Source: CAIYTF01 sp963664845
GTDB lineage: Bacteria > Bacteroidota > Ignavibacteria > Ignavibacteriales > Ignavibacteriaceae
Reading direction: 5' to 3'
Length of the DNA stretch: 64,000 nucleotides
Assembly: GCA_963664845.1 (NCBI GenBank)
Contig: OY761615.1
Location: 5,882,412 to 5,946,411, forward strand
Shown in pieces: positions 1 to 7,514 of the stretch. The position numbers were made by a program, and so were the translations under genes. Under the pieces are notes generated by a model. It saw only the letters and a list, made by a program, of their open reading frames with translations. It did not search any database and was not told the DNA's origin. Position 1 is the first letter of the stretch; every line of letters begins with the position of its first letter.

Positions 1-982
1 TCCGGACATTTGAATCAGCCCATGCGATGTCAAATGAATAGGCACCTTTCCAAACATCTTCAGTCAATTTACCATCAATCGTTGGCAGTTTTGCCGAACC
101 GGCACTGGGAATCACTACATCCGGCTGAACATCGGGAAGCACAGCAGTAGCTGTTGTTACATCGGGACTAACATAGATCCGACCGGTGTTGTTTGAATTA
201 TTATTGCCCCAGGGGCTTTGGAAATGTGTGCGTGTTGTATTAATTCTTGAAGCATCAGTGCCCCATGCATTATCACAATCCCAAATACTGAAATTAAACT
301 CTACAATGTCACCTTGAGGAGCGGTTGGGGTATAACCCATTGCGGAAAGTTTTATTCTCATTTCTACCGTCCATCCGGTATCAGGATTGGTGTCATCATT
401 ACTGAGGCCATGAACTATGGTCACTGCATCCCAAACGGCACGCTGTGCATCTGTTCTTGTGGTATCATTATAATCACCATATTCATTCCCGATAAAACGC
501 GGCGGGCAGCCAGGTTTCACATACTGCGGAACATTTGCATACCACCAGAGATAACTCAGTTCAATTGGAGCTATAGGTCTGTCTTTCGATAATTTATTCT
601 TAATGGACATGATGATACCATCCCATCTTGCCCAGTCAACGCTTCCACCAATTGATGAATCCGGTATTTCAAATCCCAGATATAAATACCCATCGCAAAA
701 AAGAAATTTAACTGTTGCTCTTGTAGAGTCCTTTGCGAGATCCGGGTTAAATTCTGACCGGTACCCGCTGGTTGGCAACTGACCCGGTACACCATAGACT
801 ACTTTTAATGATTCTGCCTTTGCCCATTCAGGCTCATTCAACACACCATCCATTTTAATAGACCCGGCAGGTGCCGTACGCGCCCACACGCCATCTGTTC
901 TTTTGGGATACTGCGCTTGCGTTGTGCCGGCTATTCCCAGCAGCAATGCAATTGTCAAAATAAATAATGAAACAAATTTCAT
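1..982 (-). CDS. Secreted CBM9-like (DOMON-fold) glycan-binding protein, C-terminus outside the window
   Basis: The start codon is at 980-982, preceded by a GGAGG ribosome site, and the frame stays open to base 1, so 327 codons are visible and the 3' end is missing. The N-terminus is a clear signal peptide (MKFVSLFILTIALLLGIAG..., cleavage near TTQAQ). The mature part starts a CBM9-like domain (IKMDGVLNEPEWAKA, later YLYLGFEIPD, then GWTVEMRIKLSAMGY), and a second copy begins near the window edge (LPTIDGKLTEDVW). The same pattern of MDGxLxExxW opening and VEMxIxLxxLGY ending appears in the three-repeat protein at 4536-6965. CBM9-like domains bind carbohydrate ends or act as surface glycan-binding modules. 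It is the last visible gene of the LacI/GH94 locus, 87 bp after the GH94 stop. Substrate is unknown; the missing part could carry a T9SS sorting signal. Confidence 0.8.
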   Translation of the reverse strand, partial: MKFVSLFILTIALLLGIAGTTQAQYPKRTDGVWARTAPAGSIKMDGVLNEPEWAKAESLKVVYGVPGQLPTSGYRSEFNPDLAKDSTRATVKFLFCDGYLYLGFEIPDSSIGGSVDWARWDGIIMSIKNKLSKDRPIAPIELSYLWWYANVPQYVKPGCPPRFIGNEYGDYNDTTRTDAQRAVWDAVTIVHGLSNDDTNPDTGWTVEMRIKLSAMGYTPTAPQGDIVEFNFSIWDCDNAWGTDASRINTTRTHFQSPWGNNNSNNTGRIYVSPDVTTATAVLPDVQPDVVIPSAGSAKLPTIDGKLTEDVWKGAYSFDIAWADSNVR

Positions 983-1069
983 AGAACCTCCTTATGCTAA
1001 AGTTACATGATGATTTACTATTGTATAATTCTTCTGCTTACAATTTTCGTTTGGTGATGCCTGTTGACT

Positions 1070-3448
1070 TTATTCCAGAAACACCTCAACTGTTGACATT
1101 GCCTTTGAGCTTACTCCGATTAGGTTCGATTCTGAGCGTACACCGTCAATAAGCATATAGGAGACCCGGCTGTATGTCCCTTCACTTTTATGAACAGTGA
1201 TGTTATAACTGGTACCCCGGAATTTTCGTTTCACCGAATAACGTGTCCAGCCGTCGGGAACGCAGGGTGAAATAAGGAGCCCATCTTTATGTGCCCGTAC
1301 ACCCAATATCCAGTCAACTATCATTTTTTGGAACCATGAAGCAGAACCGGTATACCAGGTCCATCCTCCCATGCCATAATTCGGCGATTCTGGCCCATCA
1401 ATGTTGCCGGGAGTTACATAGGGTTCACAAACATATTTATTGGGATTCATACCATTGTTTATCGGGTTAAGTCGGCGATATACTTCAAAGGCATTTGCCC
1501 GGTCACCTTGCATCGAATATGCCCAGATGGCCCAGGTTGCTGCATGAGTATAAACTCCCCCATTTTCACGTCTTCCGGGAGCATACCGGGAGAGATAGCC
1601 GATATACTGATCAGGGATTGAGTACGCAGGAGTCAGGAGCAATGGCCCAAAGTTCTTTAACAGATGTTTTGAGACTGCAGCCATCGCAGCATTTTGTTTG
1701 TCCGGTTCACCTATGCCGCTGATCACTGACCAGATTTGTGCGTTCAGGTAAATCTTTCCTTCACTGTTTTCGTTGCTGCCAATTTTTGTTCCATTATCTT
1801 TGGTGGCTCTGAAATACCATTCTCCGTCCCATGCATGCGCGTCAAATGCCAGTTTAAGGGCGGCAGCTTTTTCTTTATAATAAGCGCTTTTTTCATTTCT
1901 TGAAGTATCATCACATACCTGCGCAAACCGCAACAATACGGTATAGAAAAATTCTGCCAGCCAAATTGATTCACCTTTCATGTCCAATCCAACGGCGCTC
2001 AACCCGTCGTTCCAGTCTCCGGCTCCAATCAGGGGCAATCCGCGCTCACTATAGCGTGAAAGTACTTTTTCAATGGCAGCATCGCAATGATCGAACAAGG
2101 AATTCGAAACTGTTTTGTCATCATACCATGGTTCAGCAGCATCTAAGATGGCGTAGTTTACTGTTTCTTCAAGGTAGTGGGTAATAATAAAGGGCAGCCA
2201 CAATAGATCATCCGTCATTTGTGTTTCAAGCCCGGTATCGCTGATGGGATGCCACCAATGGAGCACTGACCCATCTTTTTTCTGATGCCGCGCATGTAAC
2301 CGAATTTGTTTTTCAGTTAAATCGGGCGAGATGGGCAGAAATACCAGACTATCCTGAAGCTGATCTCTGAAACCAAAGGCACCGCTTTGCTGATAGTACG
2401 CTGTTCTTCCCCACAGTCTACCGGCAATTGCCTGATAGCGAAGCCATCTGTTCACCAGAAAGTTCATCGCTTCATCGGGAGTGTCTATTTCCAACGGACT
2501 CAATAACTCATTCCAGAAAGTGATGATCTGTTGAAACGCATCTTCTCTCTGTTCAGGAGTACTATAATTAGCGGTAGATTTCTGAATGGTTGGTTTATCC
2601 TCCGCTATCCCCATAAAAACAGCGGTCTGTTTGGTAGCTCCTGCTTCGACTGTTAGTTCAAGCTTAATAACGGCGACAGAATCATTCCATTTGGAAACCA
2701 GCTTCGTCAGCTTACCGGTTTTGAGCGCCTGCGGATCCTGTAATGACCCATAATTCCCAATGAATGCTTCTTTGTCTCCATCATAATCGACAATTGGGGT
2801 GTCTGCAGAAATAAAACCGGTAAAAGGATATTCGATGTTCCAGTGTCCGCGGTTGGAAACGGGAACTTCCCATAAACGCTTTCTCCCGAGCAAAGCATTC
2901 AGGTTTTGATCATATTCAGTTTCGATAAATGATTTGTGAAATTCGCGATGATGATCGGCTGACGAACCAAGACACCATTCAAAATAGGAAAAGAGTGATA
3001 AATGTATGTTATTGCCGGTATTATTGGTAACGGAAAATTCCCATACTTCAAGTGAATCATTCAACGGAACAAAAATCCTGACCTGAACCTTGATGCCTTT
3101 GTATTCCGTTTCAAATATGCAATACCCGCTTCCGTAGCGGCACAGGAAAGTATCGGGCGCGGTTTTAACCGGCATCCAGGTCGGGCTCCAGGTTTCCCCG
3201 GTTTCATCATTGCGGAGATAAAAATATTTGCCCCAATTATCCTGAATCAGATCCTGATGCCATCTGTTCAGCCTGTTGAATTCGGAGTGGGTCTTCCAAC
3301 TGAAGCCGCCACCCGTCTGAGAAATTACGAGGCCATAGTCACCATTTGAAATAACATTAACCCAGGGTTTTGGAGTTTTATAATCGGTAATAACGTATTC
3401 TTTTCCGTCATCAGAAAAATAACCGTAAGGTGTCTTATATTTTGCCAT
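1070..3448 (-). CDS. GH94 inverting sugar phosphorylase (cellobiose-phosphorylase-like)
   Basis: A 792-residue protein without signal peptide, so cytoplasmic. The N-terminus (YGYFSDDGKEYVIT, TPKPWVNVISNGDYG, SQTGGGFSW, residues 8-51) is the beta-sandwich start typical of GH94. The (alpha/alpha)6 catalytic domain shows FGFRDQLQDSL (358-368) and GAGDWNDG (475-482), whose GDWND motif carries the general-acid Asp. RRENGGVYTHAATW lies later. GH94 enzymes cleave beta-glucosidic disaccharides or related acids with phosphate, giving a sugar 1-phosphate. Length fits cellobiose, chitobiose or cellobionic-acid phosphorylases, but the acceptor cannot be read by eye. It lies 18 bp downstream of the LacI-type gene, so the two are probably cotranscribed. 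Family assignment is confident; substrate is open. Confidence 0.9.
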   Translation of the reverse strand: MAKYKTPYGYFSDDGKEYVITDYKTPKPWVNVISNGDYGLVISQTGGGFSWKTHSEFNRLNRWHQDLIQDNWGKYFYLRNDETGETWSPTWMPVKTAPDTFLCRYGSGYCIFETEYKGIKVQVRIFVPLNDSLEVWEFSVTNNTGNNIHLSLFSYFEWCLGSSADHHREFHKSFIETEYDQNLNALLGRKRLWEVPVSNRGHWNIEYPFTGFISADTPIVDYDGDKEAFIGNYGSLQDPQALKTGKLTKLVSKWNDSVAVIKLELTVEAGATKQTAVFMGIAEDKPTIQKSTANYSTPEQREDAFQQIITFWNELLSPLEIDTPDEAMNFLVNRWLRYQAIAGRLWGRTAYYQQSGAFGFRDQLQDSLVFLPISPDLTEKQIRLHARHQKKDGSVLHWWHPISDTGLETQMTDDLLWLPFIITHYLEETVNYAILDAAEPWYDDKTVSNSLFDHCDAAIEKVLSRYSERGLPLIGAGDWNDGLSAVGLDMKGESIWLAEFFYTVLLRFAQVCDDTSRNEKSAYYKEKAAALKLAFDAHAWDGEWYFRATKDNGTKIGSNENSEGKIYLNAQIWSVISGIGEPDKQNAAMAAVSKHLLKNFGPLLLTPAYSIPDQYIGYLSRYAPGRRENGGVYTHAATWAIWAYSMQGDRANAFEVYRRLNPINNGMNPNKYVCEPYVTPGNIDGPESPNYGMGGWTWYTGSASWFQKMIVDWILGVRAHKDGLLISPCVPDGWTRYSVKRKFRGTSYNITVHKSEGTYSRVSYMLIDGVRSESNLIGVSSKAMSTVEVFLE

Positions 3449-3466
3449 GTTTCTTATCTGTTCTTT

Positions 3467-4465
3467 CTACGCGGAAGTTCGGATTACAAGTTCCGTCGGT
3501 ATTTTAAAACTGTTCTTTTTATCGGTACCTTCGCCCTCAATGCGCCCGATGAGGGTTTGAGCGGCATACTTACCGACCATTCCGATATGTACTTTAACTG
3601 TGGTCAGTCCGGGGTTCATCAATTCGGAAATAAAAATATCATCAAAACCAACAACGCCCATATCACCGGGGATCTTTAATTTTTGCTCTCTCAATTCGGT
3701 ATAACAACCAAGGGCCATCATATCATTCGCCGCAACAATCACTTGCGGGCGCTTTGGCGACCGCAGGATTTTCCTACATGCCTCACTCCCTGCCTGTTTG
3801 GTAAAATCGCCGGGAAGAACCCAATTTCTATTTACTTTAATGCCATTCATTTTTAACGCGTCCAGAAAACCATTTTTCCGGGAAATGGCGTCGCAGTTGT
3901 CTTCGGGACCACAGATATACGCCAGGTCTTTGTAATTTTTCTCCAAAATCAAATGACTGGTTATTTCGAAAGAACCCTGATAGTTATCGATTGCAATGAC
4001 ATCATATTTGCTTGAGAATTCCTCTGCACCTATAAGCACAATTGGAACATCATAGGGTTTAAGTGTATCTTTAATCTCTTTTGTAAAAGTCGGGGCCAGC
4101 AATATTGCACCGCCAAGAAGTCCGCTCCCCATAAAGGTAGTGATAGATTCGGTCAGGGACCGGTTTTTATGCGAACTTACCACCATGGTATAATAGCCGC
4201 GAAGAAAGCAGAACTCATCCACACCTTGAATAATTTCAGTGAAAAACTCATCCGAAATTTCAGGCATGATCAGTCCGATGATATTGGATTTCTTCTTCAC
4301 AAAATTGCGCGCAAGGATGTTTGGTTTGTAATTCATCTCGTCGGCAATCTTGATAACAAAGTTTTTCGTTTCTTCAACAACACGGGGGTCGTTGTTCAAG
4401 GCACGTGAAACCGTAGCTATAGATACGTGGGCTTTTTGAGCTATTTCTTTGATCGTTGGCGCCAT
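3467..4465 (-). CDS. LacI-family transcriptional repressor
   Basis: A 332-residue LacI/GalR regulator. The N-terminal helix-turn-helix is textbook (TIKEIAQKAHVSIATVSRALNN, about residues 4-25), followed by the hinge region (NYKPNILARNF) and a periplasmic-binding-protein-like effector domain (IIGLIMPEISDEFF, VVAANDMMALG, DMGVVGFDDIFISELMNPGLTTV). It probably senses a sugar released in this locus. Its likely targets are two palindromes with the core ATGTAAACGTTTACAT at 7091-7106 and 7247-7274, upstream of the CBM9-repeat gene. A strong terminator separates that gene from this one, so the regulator may be expressed from readthrough or from its own promoter. GH94 follows 18 bp downstream. Confidence 0.93.
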   Translation of the reverse strand: MAPTIKEIAQKAHVSIATVSRALNNDPRVVEETKNFVIKIADEMNYKPNILARNFVKKKSNIIGLIMPEISDEFFTEIIQGVDEFCFLRGYYTMVVSSHKNRSLTESITTFMGSGLLGGAILLAPTFTKEIKDTLKPYDVPIVLIGAEEFSSKYDVIAIDNYQGSFEITSHLILEKNYKDLAYICGPEDNCDAISRKNGFLDALKMNGIKVNRNWVLPGDFTKQAGSEACRKILRSPKRPQVIVAANDMMALGCYTELREQKLKIPGDMGVVGFDDIFISELMNPGLTTVKVHIGMVGKYAAQTLIGRIEGEGTDKKNSFKIPTELVIRTSA

Positions 4466-4486
4466 TGTTGCTGTATATTTTACTTG

Positions 4487-4522
4487 TTAAAAAGAGAGGC
4501 AGAATTTATTAAATTCTGCCTC
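4487..4522 (-). terminator. Rho-independent terminator after the CBM9-repeat gene
   Basis: A perfect 12-bp inverted repeat (GAGGCAGAATTT at 4496-4507 with AAATTCTGCCTC at 4511-4522, 3-nt loop) is followed, on the minus strand, by TCTTTTTAA. It starts 14 bp after the stop codon of the gene at 4536-6965 and sits before the LacI gene. It should give high expression of the surface protein and less readthrough into the regulator and phosphorylase. Confidence 0.9.
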
Positions 4523-4535
4523 CCAATTTGCTAAC

Positions 4536-6965
4536 TTATTTCATTATAACCATTTTTTGAGTGGCCGTATATTCACGACCGGAAATGCCGACTGCCTTCA
4601 GAGAATATAAATAAACTCCGGAAGCAAGCCCTGTGGCATTAAAGGTATAATTATGAGCGCCGGCGGTTAAATCGCCTTTGGCAAGAACGTTTACCAATTG
4701 TCCGAGAACATTATATACAGAAAGAACAACTGATGAGTTTTCATTCAAATTGAAACTGATCTTGGTTGAAGGGTTAAACGGATTCGGATAATTCTGATTC
4801 AACGCGAAGGTCTTTGCGGCCTTTATGGTTGATCCCTTTACTTCCGTAGCCAGGTTTTTATTAAGAACCAATGTTCTCATATCCGGGCCCCATTCACTTC
4901 CCCACCACTGTTTGGCAAAAGCACCATTGGTTCCCCATGAAGGAACACCGGCACTGAAATTGTCCGGATCGAATATGGTCAGTCTTAACTTAACTGAGTC
5001 AGACGTGGTTTTGTAGCCCAATGAATCCAATTTAATCATTAATTCTGCGGTGTATCCACCATCAACATCCGACGAGTCGTTTACCGTGGTTCCGGTGCCT
5101 TTATGTCCGGCGCCCGTAGCCTTGGTATCGCCCTCATAATGAATGATGGTATCCTTGGCGGTGAAATTGTAATATAATTTATATTCGTGAGTTGCTCCGA
5201 GAGCATCTGCGATTACGAGGAATAATCCATCACCTTCCCAGCTGCCGTTTCCAAAGCTGCAGACCTGTTTGTCATTCGAATTAAGACTGATATAAAGGTT
5301 CATACCGTCGTGAAGGAATCTTACTTCACAGGTTGATACATCGGTATAAGGTGGTTTCACCAAAACATAATCGGTAGGTGTATAGACATTAGCCGAGGGT
5401 TCTCCGCCAATCTGGAATTTCAAGCGCGGAACATCAGTGCTCCATGCTGCTTCAGTTAAGGAACCATCTACAGTCAAAGGTGCTGTGGTTTGATAAACCG
5501 GCAGGAAGAGAGGATCGTTCGGTTTCTGAGAAATAACGGTCGGACTGATAACCAGAGTTCTCATATCCGGACCCCATTCACTTCCCCACCACTGTTTGGC
5601 AAAGGCGCCATTGGTGCCCCATGAAGGTACGCCTGCGCTGAAATTATCAGGATCAAAAATGTTTAAGCGTAATTTAACTTCTTGGGTTGTACTGGTATAG
5701 CCCAATGAATCCAAATCAATAACGAGTTCGGCAGTGAAACCATTATCTACATTGGAAGAATCATTAACTGTGGTTCCAAAGACTTTTTTACCAGCTCCGG
5801 CACCATAGGTTGCACCTTCATAATGAATGATGGTATCTTTTGCTGTAAAATTATAATACAGTTTAAACTCGTGCGTTCCGCCTTGTGCATCTGCAATAAC
5901 CAGGAACAGTCCGTCACCTTCCCAGCTTCCGTTTCCAAAACTGCAAACCTGCTTGTCATCTGATTTCAGAGAAACATACAGTTTTGATTTGTCATGAAGG
6001 AATCTCACTTCGCATGTGGAGGTATCTACATAAGGTTGTTTAACAATAGTATAATTCGTTGGAGTGTATACGTTCTTTGAAGGCTCTCCATTAATTCTGA
6101 ATTTCAAACGGGGAACATCAACTGACCAGGATGACTCGGTCAGGCTGCCATCAACATTGATAGGAGCTGCTGTTTGATATACCGGTATACTCATTGGATC
6201 AACCGGAGTTTGTGATGCAAGTGTTTTGCTGAGCACCAGCGAACGCAAGCTTGATCCCCATTCACTTCCCCACCACATTTTGGCAAAGTTGCCATTTGCA
6301 TCCCAGGAACCAACACCTGCACTGTAGTTATCCGGATCAAAAATACAGAAGCTGAGTTTTATTGAGTCTGCATTTGCTCCGTAGCCTAATGAATCAAGAT
6401 TTACCATGAGTTCTGCGGTATAGCCATTGTCAACGTTTGATGAATCGTTGACGGTTGTTCCAAATACTTTTTTGCCGGCTCCCTGGCCCCAGGCACCACC
6501 TTCATAATGAATGATGGTATCTTTAGCCGTGAAGTTGTAATATAATTTAAATTCATGCAAGGCGCCTTTTGCATCGGCTATCTGAAGGAAAATTCCATCG
6601 CCTTCCCAGCTGCCATTACCAAAACTGCATACCTGTTTGTCATCTGACTTCAACGAAATGTACAATTTGGAGCCATCGTGTATAAATCGTACATCACAGG
6701 TTGACGTATCGGTATAAGGCTGTTTCACAACAACATAACCTGTTGGAGTGTTTGCAAAACCTGAGGGAGTTCCGTTTAGGCGGAAACGAAGGAATGGGAG
6801 ATTGTAGGTCCATACAGCTTCGGTAAGACTTCCATCAACAGTAATCGGGGTTGATGACTGGTATACCGTAATAGCCTTAGGATCAGCCACTCCCTGTGCA
6901 TTTGCCGTCACACACCATGAGCATATAACTGCAAATACGAGGACAAAGTACCTGAAAGATTTCAT
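4536..6965 (-). CDS. Secreted surface protein with three CBM9-like repeats and a T9SS sorting domain
   Basis: 809 residues. A signal peptide (residues 1-24, ending TANAQ) is followed by three nearly identical domains of 228 residues (about 26-255, 256-483, 484-712). Each opens with VYQ..AP..VDGSLTE, has CSFGNGSWEGDG in the middle and closes with WWGSEWG. Each resembles a CBM9/DOMON-type carbohydrate-binding domain and includes HEFKLYYNFTAKDTIIHYEG. The C-terminus (about 722-809) is a T9SS type A sorting module (FALNQNYPNPFNPSTKISF ... GVYLYSLKA ... KMVIMK), so the protein should be secreted to or attached on the cell surface. It has no catalytic motif that I recognise. It is the first gene after the two LacI-type operators. 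Likely role: multivalent capture of the glycan used by the GH94 pathway. Confidence 0.88.
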   Translation of the reverse strand: MKSFRYFVLVFAVICSWCVTANAQGVADPKAITVYQSSTPITVDGSLTEAVWTYNLPFLRFRLNGTPSGFANTPTGYVVVKQPYTDTSTCDVRFIHDGSKLYISLKSDDKQVCSFGNGSWEGDGIFLQIADAKGALHEFKLYYNFTAKDTIIHYEGGAWGQGAGKKVFGTTVNDSSNVDNGYTAELMVNLDSLGYGANADSIKLSFCIFDPDNYSAGVGSWDANGNFAKMWWGSEWGSSLRSLVLSKTLASQTPVDPMSIPVYQTAAPINVDGSLTESSWSVDVPRLKFRINGEPSKNVYTPTNYTIVKQPYVDTSTCEVRFLHDKSKLYVSLKSDDKQVCSFGNGSWEGDGLFLVIADAQGGTHEFKLYYNFTAKDTIIHYEGATYGAGAGKKVFGTTVNDSSNVDNGFTAELVIDLDSLGYTSTTQEVKLRLNIFDPDNFSAGVPSWGTNGAFAKQWWGSEWGPDMRTLVISPTVISQKPNDPLFLPVYQTTAPLTVDGSLTEAAWSTDVPRLKFQIGGEPSANVYTPTDYVLVKPPYTDVSTCEVRFLHDGMNLYISLNSNDKQVCSFGNGSWEGDGLFLVIADALGATHEYKLYYNFTAKDTIIHYEGDTKATGAGHKGTGTTVNDSSDVDGGYTAELMIKLDSLGYKTTSDSVKLRLTIFDPDNFSAGVPSWGTNGAFAKQWWGSEWGPDMRTLVLNKNLATEVKGSTIKAAKTFALNQNYPNPFNPSTKISFNLNENSSVVLSVYNVLGQLVNVLAKGDLTAGAHNYTFNATGLASGVYLYSLKAVGISGREYTATQKMVIMK
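4827..6890 (-). repeat. Three tandem 684-bp coding repeats
   Basis: The CBM9-like domains are repeated at DNA level with an exact 684-bp period. For example CATTCACTTCCCCACCAC occurs at 4891, 5575 and 6259. Copies 2 and 3 (lower coordinates) share longer exact blocks than copy 1, pointing to recent in-frame duplication. Confidence 0.88.
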
Positions 6966-7090
6966 AGGGCCTCCGAAATGAATGAATTAGTTGATTGAGC
7001 TAAAAATTGCAAATGATCGATTTGACCGGTGAGCAGACCTTCACAGGAGATTTTTGGTTTTTAAATCGTCTGCCTCGTTCCGTTTATAAA

Positions 7091-7106
7091 ATGTAAACGT
7101 TTACAT
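7091..7106. promoter_or_regulatory. LacI-family operator, proximal
   Basis: Perfect 16-bp palindrome ATGTAAACGTTTACAT with the central CG typical of LacI/GalR/CcpA-family sites. It lies 126 bp upstream of the CBM9-repeat gene start, inside the expected leader, and shares its core with the distal site. Confidence 0.85.
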
Positions 7107-7246
7107 AAAGAGACCAAAAAAATAGAGATCGCTCTCTATGAATTACGGTTACTCCCATATCCGGTTTGTGCCGGATACTATGTTTGATGTTCTCCTGTTT
7201 ACACCGATTGATGGTCTGATCGAATATCCGTTTTGCGATCATAACG

Positions 7247-7274
7247 CTCAAAATGTAAACGTTTACATTTTGAG
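7247..7274. promoter_or_regulatory. LacI-family operator, distal, 28-bp perfect palindrome
   Basis: Half-site CTCAAAATGTAAAC is followed directly by its exact reverse complement. The core is identical to the site at 7091-7106; the centres are 162 bp apart, a spacing compatible with looping. It overlaps the expected transcription start of the candidate promoter at 7279-7307, a classical repression position. Confidence 0.88.
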
Positions 7275-7278
7275 ACCA

Positions 7279-7307
7279 AACTTAGTTTGAAAAATCTTTA
7301 AAGTCAA
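7279..7307 (-). promoter_or_regulatory. Candidate sigma-70-like promoter for the CBM9/LacI/GH94 locus
   Basis: On the minus strand TTGACT (complement of 7302-7307) is followed after 17 nt by TAAGTT (complement of 7279-7284). The -35 is good and the -10 weak. Support comes mainly from the position, immediately upstream of the distal operator. Confidence 0.45.
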
Positions 7308-7423
7308 GAGGAGATTTTTTTTTGGTTAATTTTTTTTAATGTTCCGGTAATATATCCCCTTTTCATTCCAAATACGCAGTTTTATATGGACTCAATCATT
7401 CACCGTGCCAGATAGTCAACTGA

Positions 7424-7461
7424 AAAATAAATGCCCGCCCGATTTGAACTATCTGGTGGGC
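7424..7461 (-). terminator. Terminator downstream of the ABC transporter gene
   Basis: GCCCGCC (7433-7439) pairs with GGTGGGC (7455-7461) with one G-U pair. On the minus strand the stem is followed by ATTTATTTTTC and preceded by a run of T. It lies about 55 bp past the stop codon of the gene at 7515-9269. Confidence 0.7.
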
Positions 7462-7514
7462 AAAAAAAAAGTATTCGTTCAATAAATCAGTGTTTTACCA
7501 TGAGCGGGAGTAAT

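Larger units (their letters stand above)
6966..7423. other. Regulatory leader and promoter region of the CBM9/LacI/GH94 locus
   Basis: This gene-free stretch carries two LacI-type palindromes, a possible promoter, and a short hairpin (ATAGAGA / TCTCTAT around 7122-7139). Both palindromes are flanked on the same side by the same GAGACCAAA block (7110-7118 and 7272-7280), so the operator plus flank looks duplicated. No open reading frame worth calling was seen. An A/T-rich run around 7313-7340 closes the region. Confidence 0.6.

Noticed and set aside
7091..7106. Possible CcpA cre site
   Set aside because: CcpA is a Firmicutes regulator; a LacI-type gene is in the same locus, making it the simpler owner of the palindrome.
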